This document shows, one piece after another, positions 34,141-42,231 of a stretch of DNA of 64,000 bases. The first letter of the stretch is position 1; each line of letters starts with the position of its first letter. The notes under the pieces were generated by a model, which was not told the origin of the DNA, did not search any database, and saw only the letters and a program-made list of their open reading frames with translations. This DNA comes from Deltaproteobacteria bacterium RIFCSPHIGHO2_01_FULL_43_49 (GTDB lineage Bacteria; UBA10199; SPLOWO2-01-44-7). Where the stretch lies: contig MGRG01000011.1 in NCBI GenBank assembly GCA_001798075.1, forward strand, positions 1-64,000. The letters are read 5' to 3'. The translations under genes were made by a program, and so were the position numbers.

Positions 34141-34580
34141 TTGAGTAATGAATCGACTTTCTGAACCCTTGGGCCATGCCTCCCACCTTCAAAAGAGGTT
34201 TTCAAAAAGGTTTCTAAAAGCGATTGGGCTTGATGAACGGCACTCACTCTTGCCCCCAGACAAGCAATATTTGCGTTGTTGTGTTCACGAGAAAGCCTTG
34301 CATCGTCAAAACTTCTTAAAACCGCTGCTCGAACCTTCTTAACTTTATTTGCCGACATGCACATGCCGATTCCGGTTCCACAAACCAAAACCCCCCGATC
34401 GGCTTTCCCCTCAGAGACGGCTTTGGCTGCTTTTTCCGCAAAATCAGGATAATCGCATTTCTCTTCTGAGCTGCAGCCAAAATCCAAAACCTCATAACCT
34501 TGTCCCTGCAGATAAGACTTGAGGCTCTCCTTCATTTGGAAACCGGCATGATCTGCCGCAATGGCAATTTTAAATTTCAT
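34137..34580 (-). CDS. rpiB: Ribose-5-phosphate isomerase B
   Basis: The 147-residue protein has [16 protein letters not shown] at the start, [17 protein letters not shown] with the catalytic cysteine, and [15 protein letters not shown]. It interconverts ribose-5- and ribulose-5-phosphate. It is the first gene of the rpiB-glyA-nrdR-ribD run. Confidence 0.96.
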   Translation of the reverse strand: MKFKIAIAADHAGFQMKESLKSYLQGQGYEVLDFGCSSEEKCDYPDFAEKAAKAVSEGKADRGVLVCGTGIGMCMSANKVKKVRAAVLRSFDDARLSREHNNANIACLGARVSAVHQAQSLLETFLKTSFEGGRHGPRVQKVDSLLK

Positions 34581-34681
34581 ATGGGTTTGCCTTTATGCAG
34601 GAAATTAAGAAAAATGCAAGTGTTACGAGGATTAGTGTTCCAGCTTGTCAGAAGAAGTCTATTTTGTTAGTTTGAACACCG

Positions 34682-35128
34682 GTGGAAAAAGTCTATTTAG
34701 ATACCTCTGTATTCAGTGCCTATTTTGACAGCCGTGATTCTGTACGCCAAAAAACCACACAAGATTTTTGGCATCGGTTGGAGGCTTATGAAAAATATGC
34801 ATCTGAACTTGTTTTGGATGAACTTGGAAAAATGGGAAACGAAGCTATACGAAAAAATGTCTTAAAATTAACAGAGGGGTTCGGCGTCCTAAGGGTAACG
34901 GATGATGTGAAAAAACTCGCGTGGAAATATGTCGAAAAAAGTGTCTTTCCAAACAAATATTTCTCAGATGCTCTACACTTGGCACTTGCAACGATTGCCC
35001 GAATCAACATTGTAATCAGCTGGAATTTCGAGCACTTTGTCAAACGCAAAACAAGAATCCTTGCCAATACGGTCAATCTAGAGCTAAAATATGGGCAGGT
35101 GGAAATCATTGCACCGCCAGAATTGTAG
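34682..35128 (+). CDS. PIN-domain (VapC-like) protein
   Basis: The 148-residue protein from a GTG start has the PIN acidic residues: YLDTSVFSAYFD at the N-terminus and FSDALHLALA near residue 98. NFEHFVKRKTR fits the third acidic/Asn position. Such proteins are Mg-dependent RNases, often toxins. The 67-residue gene 8 bases downstream may be its partner; antitoxins are more often upstream. Confidence 0.8.
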   Translation: MEKVYLDTSVFSAYFDSRDSVRQKTTQDFWHRLEAYEKYASELVLDELGKMGNEAIRKNVLKLTEGFGVLRVTDDVKKLAWKYVEKSVFPNKYFSDALHLALATIARINIVISWNFEHFVKRKTRILANTVNLELKYGQVEIIAPPEL

Positions 35129-35136
35129 GAGCTTTT

Positions 35137-35340
35137 ATGTTCAATATTGAAAAAGAGCTTGTAGGACGAGGCCTCTCAAAGAATCAAATTGATGAGATCA
35201 AGGCTCAAGTGCGCAATGAATTTCCCCTTGATGATATGATGTACGAGCTTCATTTAGTACGTCTTATTGATGCTCTGCAAAAGGGATACTGCACAATTCA
35301 AAATATACTTCCTCCCTCTCAAAAACAACAAGCACGTTAG
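35137..35340 (+). CDS. Small partner gene of the PIN-domain protein
   Basis: This 67-residue acidic/helical protein (MFNIEKELVGRGLSKNQIDEIKAQ...) has an AGGAG site before the ATG, and starts 8 bases after the PIN gene. There is no clear DNA-binding motif. Size and position suggest an antitoxin-like or accessory partner, but I cannot assign a family. Confidence 0.6.
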   Translation: MFNIEKELVGRGLSKNQIDEIKAQVRNEFPLDDMMYELHLVRLIDALQKGYCTIQNILPPSQKQQAR

Positions 35341-35403
35341 AACGTTTGCAACCCAAAATGTTTAAGGGTGCCGGACACGATGTGGGATTCTTCATAAAGT
35401 TCC

Positions 35404-37437
35404 TTACCCATCCCACCCATCCCACTTACGCAGAACTTTTGGACCTCTACGTACAGCAGGTTTTTCTTTGATAACGGCGGGGGCCCAGCTAACAAGTTCA
35501 ATGGTGCCATCGGATTGGACTTTGCCAATGACATGAAAGACTTTTTTTTCTCGGAACTCGGAGAGAATTCCTTGAAGCTCCAGACCAGTGGCTTTTTCGG
35601 AAGCATGCCACATAACCCGTATTGGTTTCCCATTTAGTGTCCCCTTTAATTGGATCTTATAAGCATCTGGAAATCCAATGGGGACAATTCTGGCGGTATC
35701 GAACTGAACTCCATTCAACAAAACATAGCCTTCATGAGGTTTTTGCAAATCATCGACATCATCAACCGGATCGAGACGTTTTCCAAAAAATCCTGGTTTT
35801 TTGATTTTTCCATCGTGAAAAACCGCGCGGGGTCGATCTTTGCCCCATTTGAGTTGAGAAATATATGTCGTTGGCGATTTTTTGATCCAATACCATACAG
35901 TTTTTAATGCACTACCTATTTCTTTATACTCACCATATGCCCAAGAAGTGGCTACTCCTGCTACCACAAATGCAATGGCGAATACACCTGTTATAGCCCA
36001 AGACATTGAAAGTGAACCAGGCCCAGAAGGAAAAAGATCGTAACAAAATTTAGCTCCAATCGGTAATGAAATGACCCCCGCACCATGATAAAAAACTGAA
36101 AAAATATCATATGGCATTAAGGCAAGATCTTGATCCCCAACACGAAGCAATTCGCTCAATACTTCTGAAGCACTTAAATAAACACCGGTAGAGATTACTT
36201 GTGTCGTGGCAACTTCAATTGCCTGTGTTGGTCTACCCCAATCGTTCATTGCATCCAATCGCGTTTTGGGATCATCCGCAGTAATCTTGGAAACAAAACC
36301 CAAAAGCTCTTCATTGAAATGGCCTTGCTTTCGCAGTTCTTCAATCTGATCTTTGGGTCGATGAAAGGGGGTGTTCACCGAGGCTTCTCTTTCTTTTCCA
36401 AGCATTACATTAATGAGAACAAGCCCCGCTTGATAGATGTCGGTTGCTTTACTAGCCGATTTTCCATCCAACTGTTCTGGTGACATGTAATATACACTCC
36501 CCGCACCCAAACTTGAGCCACGGGTCTCCTCTGTTAAAATCTTGGCAATTCCAAAATCGGTTAGTTTAGCGTCGCCTGCTTTGGTCATCATGATATTGCT
36601 GAGTTTGATATCTCGATGCAAAATTCCCTTTTCATGCGCTGCTTGAATGGCAGATAACATTTGATCTTTAAGCTGAATGACTTCTGCTTCTGTAAAGATC
36701 TTTCTGGATTGAGGCGCATCTTTCGGCTGAATCAACTCTGCCAAACTTTGGCCATCCACATATTCAATAATCAAACTGATTTCAGGAAGCTCCCAGAGAT
36801 CTTTACTTTCTTTGATGCTAATATCGAGAAAACGTACTACATAAGGGTTATCTATATTCTTTAAGGCCAGTGCCTCTTTCCTGACCTCTTTCAAATCTTT
36901 GGCATCGCGCATTCTTCTGATAATGACCTTTTGATCTGTTTCAACATTGCGACCCAAATAAATTCTGGCTTCTCCGCCCCCTTTGAGTTCTTCTAACACT
37001 TCATAAGTTCCATTTTGCCCTTTAATCAATTTTGTTCCATTGGTTTTCCCCTCAAAAGGAAGGTTTAAAATCCCACCGGTTTCTCCTTGGGCATCTGGTT
37101 CTTCTATTCCTTGTGGAGCTTTCTCGGTCTGAACTGGTCCTTTGGCTAACATACCACCAGGTACCTGGTACCTGGTGGTAGGAGCGTCGGCGAAAAGGCG
37201 CGCAAAACGGTTGGCCCCTCTATGAATCCGATCTTGCTTAAGCCAAGCCAAAGCGGCTTCATCCAGCCCCTCAGCCGACCCCTCATCTACCACAGGGTAC
37301 CTGTTACTATATGGTAATGTACCGCCAGGTACCTGGTACCCTGTGGTAGTCAAAACCTGCTCCATAGCCCTATTTAGGGCTAAATCAGCAGCCGAGAGCT
37401 GCAATCCAACAACAGAATTTGCCCATAAATTCACCAT
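35404..37437 (-). CDS. Membrane Ser/Thr protein kinase with atypical ATP-binding site
   Basis: In this 677-residue protein, residues 1-125 form an N-terminal region whose first 30 residues resemble the start of the 57827 gene product. The kinase domain (about 145-400) has glycine loop GGGEARIYLG (153-162), HRDIKLSN (274-281), DFGIAK (294-299) and MSPEQ. The VAIK position reads VIIR, so the ATP-anchoring lysine is replaced by R174. Two hydrophobic segments lie at about 440-505, followed by a roughly 165-residue beta-rich domain. YQVPGG occurs twice (35-40 and 90-95), coded by DNA palindromes. The shared promoter motif lies 17 bases upstream. Confidence 0.85.
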   Translation of the reverse strand: MVNLWANSVVGLQLSAADLALNRAMEQVLTTTGYQVPGGTLPYSNRYPVVDEGSAEGLDEAALAWLKQDRIHRGANRFARLFADAPTTRYQVPGGMLAKGPVQTEKAPQGIEEPDAQGETGGILNLPFEGKTNGTKLIKGQNGTYEVLEELKGGGEARIYLGRNVETDQKVIIRRMRDAKDLKEVRKEALALKNIDNPYVVRFLDISIKESKDLWELPEISLIIEYVDGQSLAELIQPKDAPQSRKIFTEAEVIQLKDQMLSAIQAAHEKGILHRDIKLSNIMMTKAGDAKLTDFGIAKILTEETRGSSLGAGSVYYMSPEQLDGKSASKATDIYQAGLVLINVMLGKEREASVNTPFHRPKDQIEELRKQGHFNEELLGFVSKITADDPKTRLDAMNDWGRPTQAIEVATTQVISTGVYLSASEVLSELLRVGDQDLALMPYDIFSVFYHGAGVISLPIGAKFCYDLFPSGPGSLSMSWAITGVFAIAFVVAGVATSWAYGEYKEIGSALKTVWYWIKKSPTTYISQLKWGKDRPRAVFHDGKIKKPGFFGKRLDPVDDVDDLQKPHEGYVLLNGVQFDTARIVPIGFPDAYKIQLKGTLNGKPIRVMWHASEKATGLELQGILSEFREKKVFHVIGKVQSDGTIELVSWAPAVIKEKPAVRRGPKVLRKWDGWDG
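37149..37348. repeat. GGTACC-rich palindromes inside the kinase gene
   Basis: A 27-bp near-perfect palindrome (arms ACCACCAGGTACC and GGTACCTGGTGGT, 37149-37177 region) lies inside the open reading frame. A related stretch at about 37288-37348 has TACCACAGGGTACC and GGTACCCTGTGGTA as an inverted pair. They encode YQVPGG in two places and keep the frame. Confidence 0.75.
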
Positions 37438-37454
37438 ATTCGCTTCCTATACTA

Positions 37455-37481
37455 TTATCGGTAGATTTCAAAAAAAGTTGC
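37455..37481 (-). promoter_or_regulatory. GCAAC-N15-CCGATAA promoter-like motif
   Basis: On the minus strand GCAAC (37477-37481), a T-run and CCGATAA (37455-37461) end 17 bases before the kinase start. The spacing is identical to the copies at 29921, 51957 and 57775. Confidence 0.7.
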
Positions 37482-37493
37482 TTTTAGGGGCTT

Positions 37494-38132
37494 TTAGGAG
37501 AGGCCTTCGAAATTCACGATATGATAGGTTGCTTTAGAAAGTTTTGTTTCACCAACTGCGACAAAAGGGATACCTACATTCTCAGAGGCTTGGGCATCGT
37601 CTGCGGAATCGCCGAAAAACAAAACCTCATCCTTTTTAAAAACTTGTTCTGTTAAAAACTGTTTTAACCAATCCGTTTTATAAACGGGGGCACCCTGAAT
37701 TTTTGTAAAATATTTTTTTAAACCCCTTTTTTCTAAAATAGTATGAAGCGTATCGTGCGGCGTGCTTGAAAGAACCGCTATCTCCCGACCCGGGGCAAAT
37801 TTATCTAAAAACTTCGTGGCCCCAGGAATTTCCGGCGCCTCGATCACCTTTTGTGTCGTCTCTAAATCATAGAGATCGAGCATCCGCTTTTCGATTTCTG
37901 GAGTGTAGGGCATTTTCAAGATCTTTTCGAAAACATGCCTAAATTTGATGTGACGATGAACATGATGATTGTTTTTACAATAGGCCATGATGGCCTCGAA
38001 ATGCTGAGGGTAATCGATAAAACATTTATCAAAAGCACCCAATTTAATCGGATTGGAATCGACCAGTGTCCCATCAAAATCAAAAACGAGAGCCTTTGCT
38101 TGTTCCAGAGCGGTTTTAATATCTTTAATCAT
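37494..38132 (-). CDS. HAD-family phosphatase (phosphoglycolate phosphatase-like)
   Basis: The 212-residue hydrolase has motif I VFDFDGTLVDSN, motif II VLSSTP, the lysine near VYKTDWLKQF, and motif IV FFGDSADDAQAS. The helical cap lies between residues 35 and 95. The substrate cannot be read from the sequence. The start overlaps the ymdB-like gene by 4 bases. Confidence 0.88.
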   Translation of the reverse strand: MIKDIKTALEQAKALVFDFDGTLVDSNPIKLGAFDKCFIDYPQHFEAIMAYCKNNHHVHRHIKFRHVFEKILKMPYTPEIEKRMLDLYDLETTQKVIEAPEIPGATKFLDKFAPGREIAVLSSTPHDTLHTILEKRGLKKYFTKIQGAPVYKTDWLKQFLTEQVFKKDEVLFFGDSADDAQASENVGIPFVAVGETKLSKATYHIVNFEGLS

Positions 38133-38920
38133 AAAACCTTCCGGATCCGATTAACAGAAATGGCTCTCCCGCTCTCTTCATCAACATCAATCAAAAGACC
38201 TTCCAGGCGAACATCTTCTTTGGCTACTTTGAAACCCTTAAACTCTCCCTGACTCAAAAATCGCTTGATTGCTATTTCGATATCAAGCCCCACAACGGAG
38301 CGATGAGGTCCCGTCATTCCCAAATCGCTGATATAGGCTGTCCCCCTTGGCAAAATTTCTTCGTCACAGGTTTGAACATGCGTGTGTGTTCCAACAACAC
38401 AAGTGACACGCCCGTCAAGATACCAAGCCAAAGCCCTCTTTTCCGCCGTCGCTTCGGCATGAAGATCAACCAGAATAATTTTTGTTTGGTTTCCTATTTC
38501 TTTTAACAAGGCGTCCGCTGCTTGAAAAGGAGAGCTCATTTTGGGCCCCTTGTTATCCATGAAAACTTTCCCTTGCAGATGAATCACAGCGACATCAAGA
38601 CCTTTTTTGGAAGGAACAATGCAGTGCCCTTTTCCCCGATTTTTTTCCAAAAGATTGTAGGGTCTTAAAATGGGATGCGTTTCCAAATGAGGAAAAATCG
38701 AATTTTGTTCCCAGACATGATTTCCGGCCGTCATGACATCAATGCGATATTGAAAAAGTTCTTCGGCTACTTTGTCGGTGATTCCTTTACCACCCGCCGC
38801 GTTATCCACATTCGCGATAACAAAATCGATTCCGTGTTGATCAATCAAACGAGAAAGCCAAGTCTCAACAGCCCTGCGCCCCGGCTCCCCAAAAATATCA
38901 CCAATGCACAGAATATTCAT
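38129..38920 (-). CDS. ymdB: YmdB-family metallophosphoesterase
   Basis: The 263-residue protein has CIGDIFGEPGR, GNHVWEQ, DLHAEATAEK and GTHTHVQT, covering the two-metal site. The usual glutamate of NGENAAGG is aspartate here (ANVDNAAGG). Bacillus YmdB hydrolyses 2',3'-cAMP and affects RNA levels together with RNase Y; the rny gene is immediately upstream here, as in many genomes. Confidence 0.92.
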   Translation of the reverse strand: MNILCIGDIFGEPGRRAVETWLSRLIDQHGIDFVIANVDNAAGGKGITDKVAEELFQYRIDVMTAGNHVWEQNSIFPHLETHPILRPYNLLEKNRGKGHCIVPSKKGLDVAVIHLQGKVFMDNKGPKMSSPFQAADALLKEIGNQTKIILVDLHAEATAEKRALAWYLDGRVTCVVGTHTHVQTCDEEILPRGTAYISDLGMTGPHRSVVGLDIEIAIKRFLSQGEFKGFKVAKEDVRLEGLLIDVDEESGRAISVNRIRKVL

Positions 38921-40474
38921 TTATTTCGCATACTCCGTGGCTCTCATTTCTCTGATAACCGTGATTTTAATCTGGCCAGGATAGGTCATTTCTTGCTCAA
39001 TTTTTCGAGCGATGTCCTTTGAGATGACAAAGGCTTGGGCATCGGTCACCTCTTGGCAATTGACCATCACGCGAATTTCGCGGCCGGCCTGAACGGCGTA
39101 CGCTTTTTCAACCCCTTTGAAAGATAGCGAAATCTTCTCCAAATCTTCCAATCGTTTGACATAACTTTCCAAAACTTCACGACGAGCTCCCGGTCTGGCA
39201 CCCGACAAGGCATCGGCCGCATCCACCAAACAATCCAAAGGATAAATCTGTGGAATATCTTCGTGATGGGCCCCAACAGCATGGCAGATGGCTTCATCTT
39301 CCTTATATTTTTTACAAAACTCCATGCCGATCAAGGCATGGGCCCCTTCGACTTCATGCGAAACCGCTTTGCCAACGTCGTGCAGAAGCCCTGCACGCCT
39401 TGCTTTCATCTCGTCAATTTTGAGCTCTGAGGCCATCATGCCGCAAACAAAACCAACCTCGATGGAATGTCGCAAAACATTTTGCGCGTAACTATAGCGA
39501 TATTTGAGTGCCCCCAACAATTTTACAATTTCAGGATGGGCTTTAGGCAATTTGAGCTCCATGAAGGCTTGCTCACCCGCTTCCACAATGGATAGGCTGA
39601 CCTCTTCAGTCACTTTGGCGACCATTTCTTCAATGCGGGTTGGATGAATACGACCATCTTGCAATAGTCTTTCCATTGTGATGCGCGCCACCTCTCGTCG
39701 CACCGGATTAAACCCTGACAAAACGACCGCTTCCGGTGTATCGTCAATCACCACATCAATACCGGTTGCCGCTTCAAAAGCGCGAATGTTACGACCCTCT
39801 CTTCCAATAATCCTTCCCTTGAGTTCTTCATTGGGAAGCGGCACCACACTGAGCGATCTCTCCGAAACATATTCAGAGGATAAGCGTTCAATGGTGCTGG
39901 CAATAATATATTTTGCTTTGTTTTGAGCCTCCGCTTTTGCCTCCTCTTCAATCTTCATGACAACCGTGGCCGATTCCCTTTTAGCATCTTCAATCAAGGA
40001 TTCCCGAAGCTGCTTTTTGGCATCTTCCATAGTAATACCCGCGGCCCTCTCCAAAGCACGCCTCGTATCTTGCATAAGATCTTGGTACTGTTTTTCGAAA
40101 GTGCCAAGCTGCGCCTTTTTATCTTGAATCGCTTTTTCCTGTTTGATGAGTTCTCCCTCTTTCGTTTCAACAAGATTAAACTTCTTTTCGAGATTGTCCT
40201 CTTTGGTCTGAAGTCGCTTCTCCATTCCGTGTAGTTCTCGTTGTTTTTCCGCGATTTCCTTTTCCACACCAGCCCTTGCCTTCAACTGGGCATCTTTGGC
40301 TTCTAACTCCGCCTCTTTGCGAATCGTTTTTGCTTTCGACTCTGCTTCTTCAAACAAAATCTTTGCTCGCGATTCCGCATCGGCTAATTTCCTAGATCCT
40401 ATAAGCTTACGACCAAAAAAACCGACGGTGAACCCTATGACTAAAGTACCCAATCCAATTAGAACCCATTCCAT
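38921..40474 (-). CDS. rny: Ribonuclease Y
   Basis: The 517-residue membrane-tethered endoribonuclease starts mRNA decay. In order: N-terminal transmembrane helix (about 3-22), long coiled coil to about residue 200, KH domain with IIGREGRNIRAFEAATGIDV, and HD domain with LLHDVGKAVSHE and HAVGAHHEDI. It ends TEYAK. It is one base from the ymdB stop and follows fau by 8 bases. Confidence 0.97.
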   Translation of the reverse strand: MEWVLIGLGTLVIGFTVGFFGRKLIGSRKLADAESRAKILFEEAESKAKTIRKEAELEAKDAQLKARAGVEKEIAEKQRELHGMEKRLQTKEDNLEKKFNLVETKEGELIKQEKAIQDKKAQLGTFEKQYQDLMQDTRRALERAAGITMEDAKKQLRESLIEDAKRESATVVMKIEEEAKAEAQNKAKYIIASTIERLSSEYVSERSLSVVPLPNEELKGRIIGREGRNIRAFEAATGIDVVIDDTPEAVVLSGFNPVRREVARITMERLLQDGRIHPTRIEEMVAKVTEEVSLSIVEAGEQAFMELKLPKAHPEIVKLLGALKYRYSYAQNVLRHSIEVGFVCGMMASELKIDEMKARRAGLLHDVGKAVSHEVEGAHALIGMEFCKKYKEDEAICHAVGAHHEDIPQIYPLDCLVDAADALSGARPGARREVLESYVKRLEDLEKISLSFKGVEKAYAVQAGREIRVMVNCQEVTDAQAFVISKDIARKIEQEMTYPGQIKITVIREMRATEYAK

Positions 40475-40482
40475 ATTACCTC

Positions 40483-41049
40483 CTATACAATCCGCAAAAT
40501 CCTCTCCTCACTCACAATAACGTCTACTCTTTCATCTCTAGGTTGAGAGGGTAGCGAATCGACGATTTGAAACTCATAGGCAAACGCAATGCGCTTGCCT
40601 CGATACGGTTTTAACAAACGGTCATAAAACCCATGCCCAAAACCGATTCGATTCCCTTTTTTGTCAAAAGCGACACCGGGAACGACAATCAGATTTAAAA
40701 AATTAATATCACTCAAAGGATGGGCTCGTTTTTTCGGTTCTAAAATACCTGCATAACCAGGCTCCAATTCGTTTAAGTTTTTGATTCTGTAAAAGTGGAT
40801 TTCTTTTGTTTTAGGATTGACTGCCGGATAAAAAACCTCTTTGCGCGACACATGCGCCTTAGTGAAGAGATTTTGTGTTTCGACTTCATTGCGGCAAGCG
40901 GAATAAAGGCCAATTCGCTCGGCGAGGTTAAATTCCTCTAACAAAAGAAGATGACGTTCGATTTTGCGCGAGGCTTCACGAACAAAATTAGAATCTAAAT
41001 TATTGCGCTTATCTAGTAATTCCTGGCGCCACTGAGTTTTGGAATCCAT
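40483..41049 (-). CDS. fau: 5-formyltetrahydrofolate cyclo-ligase
   Basis: The 188-residue protein has VVPGVAFDKKGNRIGFGHGFYDRLL and the N-terminal WRQELLDKRNNL, the markers of the family that converts 5-formyl-THF to methenyl-THF. Like ygfA of enterobacteria it lies directly behind the 6S RNA gene. It shares folate metabolism with the nearby glyA. Confidence 0.94.
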   Translation of the reverse strand: MDSKTQWRQELLDKRNNLDSNFVREASRKIERHLLLLEEFNLAERIGLYSACRNEVETQNLFTKAHVSRKEVFYPAVNPKTKEIHFYRIKNLNELEPGYAGILEPKKRAHPLSDINFLNLIVVPGVAFDKKGNRIGFGHGFYDRLLKPYRGKRIAFAYEFQIVDSLPSQPRDERVDVIVSEERILRIV

Positions 41050-41207
41050 AAGTTCCTTGACTCTAAGCGCCTTCTTTCAAAGAGGGGATGATCCAAAGAA
41101 TAGGAAAAGCTCAATCCTTTTCTTTTATAAAATGCCTTTTTATGTCCATCATTTTTAAAACTTCTTTATGCATTAAAACTCTTTTCAAGAAGGGTACGCT
41201 TAGAAAT

Positions 41208-41411
41208 AGGGACGGGTCCCGCGCTTGCCGTGTGATTGGTTATCTTATGAACCCTAACATTAGTCAGGGGGGAACCATGTTGCTGTTTTAGGCTTCCTGC
41301 AAAAAGGCTTGAGCAGGCTTGCTCACCACAGCAAGGGACAGCTCCCTGAAGATACTTATCGGTTCTAAGATAAGCACATTCAAGCACGCGCATCGCAGGT
41401 TGTCCCGTCGC
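41208..41411 (-). ncRNA. ssrS: 6S RNA
   Basis: A roughly 200-nt stretch lies between zapA and fau, exactly where proteobacteria keep 6S RNA. The ends pair (GACGGGAC... with ...GACCCGTC). The conserved AGGAAGCCTAAAACAGC strongly resembles GAGAAGCCTTAAAACTG of E. coli 6S RNA, and a GAGCAAGCCTGCTC hairpin precedes it. 6S RNA mimics an open promoter and holds sigma-70 RNA polymerase in stationary phase. Exact ends are estimates. Confidence 0.88.
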
Positions 41412-41449
41412 AAAATTTTCAAATTTTCAAACTCCTTTCGTGAGTAAAA

Positions 41450-41728
41450 TTAAGCTTGTAAATCAATTAGTTCAATTACATCTTTAATCTTCTTTTCTGC
41501 GCTAGACCACTGTTTTTCTTTCTGCATCTTATATTTCATAAATTCATCTGCAATATTCATGGCCGCTAAGATTGCCACATTTAAAGAGGCCACCGCATTG
41601 GAGCTTTTGACCACTTCGTTCATCTTCTGGTCAACATATTGGGCCACCTCATTAATATATTCCTCGCTGGACTCGCTTCGAACCACGAACTTTTGGCCCA
41701 TTACCTTTATTTCGATCTGTTTCTTCAT
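41450..41728 (-). CDS. zapA: Cell division protein ZapA
   Basis: From the ATG at 41728 the protein has 92 residues. It begins MKKQIEIKVMGQKFVVRS, with the ZapA N-domain containing a YINEVAQYVDQKMNEV helix and a coiled C-terminal helix. ZapA cross-links FtsZ filaments. It is followed by the 6S RNA gene and fau, a conserved order. Confidence 0.92.
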   Translation of the reverse strand: MKKQIEIKVMGQKFVVRSESSEEYINEVAQYVDQKMNEVVKSSNAVASLNVAILAAMNIADEFMKYKMQKEKQWSSAEKKIKDVIELIDLQA

Positions 41729-41800
41729 AAAAAACTTCTTTCCAACCTTCAAGTACAACTATAAGAAAACTTGAGGTCCTCCGTCAAGACAAATTCGAGG

Positions 41801-41900
41801 TGTAGAGAGAAAGTGACGGGTCCTGCCCCTCCGTGTTGCCATGGGGACCCCTAACAAAACCCCATGCAACACTACGGATCACCCCTCACTTTCTCTCTAC
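41801..41900. ncRNA. Structured palindromic motif, copy B (candidate RNA or mobile palindrome)
   Basis: The outer stem TGTAGAGAGAAAGTGA pairs with TCACTTTCTCTCTACA. The inner stem GTGTTGC.CATGGGG pairs with CCCCATG.CAACAC around loop ACCCCTAACAAAA. Blocks shared with copy A (21214-21307) are TGACGGGTCCTG, CCCCTAAC and CACCCCTCA, while the stem bases differ but still pair. It lies between zapA and the TPP riboswitch. Confidence 0.6.
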
Positions 41901-41938
41901 ACTCACTATTGACTCGCTTTTCAACCTTATGTTAGGAG

Positions 41939-42013
41939 AATCCCCAGCGCTAGGGGTGCCTCGTGCTGAGAAATACCCTTAGAACCTGATCCGGGTAATA
42001 CCGGCGGAGGGAA
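41939..42013 (+). promoter_or_regulatory. TPP riboswitch (THI element)
   Basis: The conserved core reads GGGGTGCC, CTGAGAAATACCC, TTAGAACCTGATC, CGGGTAATACCGGCG, GAGGGAAG, all hallmarks of the thiamine pyrophosphate aptamer. The 3' end of the aptamer itself contains the GGAGGGAAG ribosome binding site of thiS, whose GTG starts 2 bases later. Translation of thiS should therefore be shut when TPP is bound. Confidence 0.96.
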
Positions 42014-42015
42014 GC

Positions 42016-42228
42016 GTGGAAAAGACAATTCAAATTCTTTTAAATGGTCAACCACAGACCGTTATAACCAATCTCTCGATTAACCAGCTTTTAGACCAAT
42101 TCAAAATTGAGCAAAAACACGTCGCAGTGGCTCATAATGACCAAATACTCCCTCTTTTACAAAGGCAGATAACTTATTTAAAAGAAGGCGACAAAATTGA
42201 AATTATTAGGGCAGTAGCGGGGGGGTAA
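42016..42228 (+). CDS. thiS: Thiamine biosynthesis sulfur carrier ThiS
   Basis: The 70-residue ubiquitin-like carrier ends IIRAVAGG; the C-terminal Gly-Gly becomes the thiocarboxylate. The GTG start directly follows the riboswitch. It is the first gene of thiS-thiG-thiH-thiC. Confidence 0.95.
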   Translation: MEKTIQILLNGQPQTVITNLSINQLLDQFKIEQKHVAVAHNDQILPLLQRQITYLKEGDKIEIIRAVAGG

Positions 42229-42231
42229 AAA

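Noticed and set aside
41166-41393. 75-codon open frame on the minus strand
   Set aside because: It lies within the 6S RNA gene, has no ribosome site and no protein-like composition.
41208-41411. A third copy of the structured motif, because 6S contains GACGGGTCC and CCCTAACA
   Set aside because: Only short blocks match; the fold and position are those of 6S RNA.
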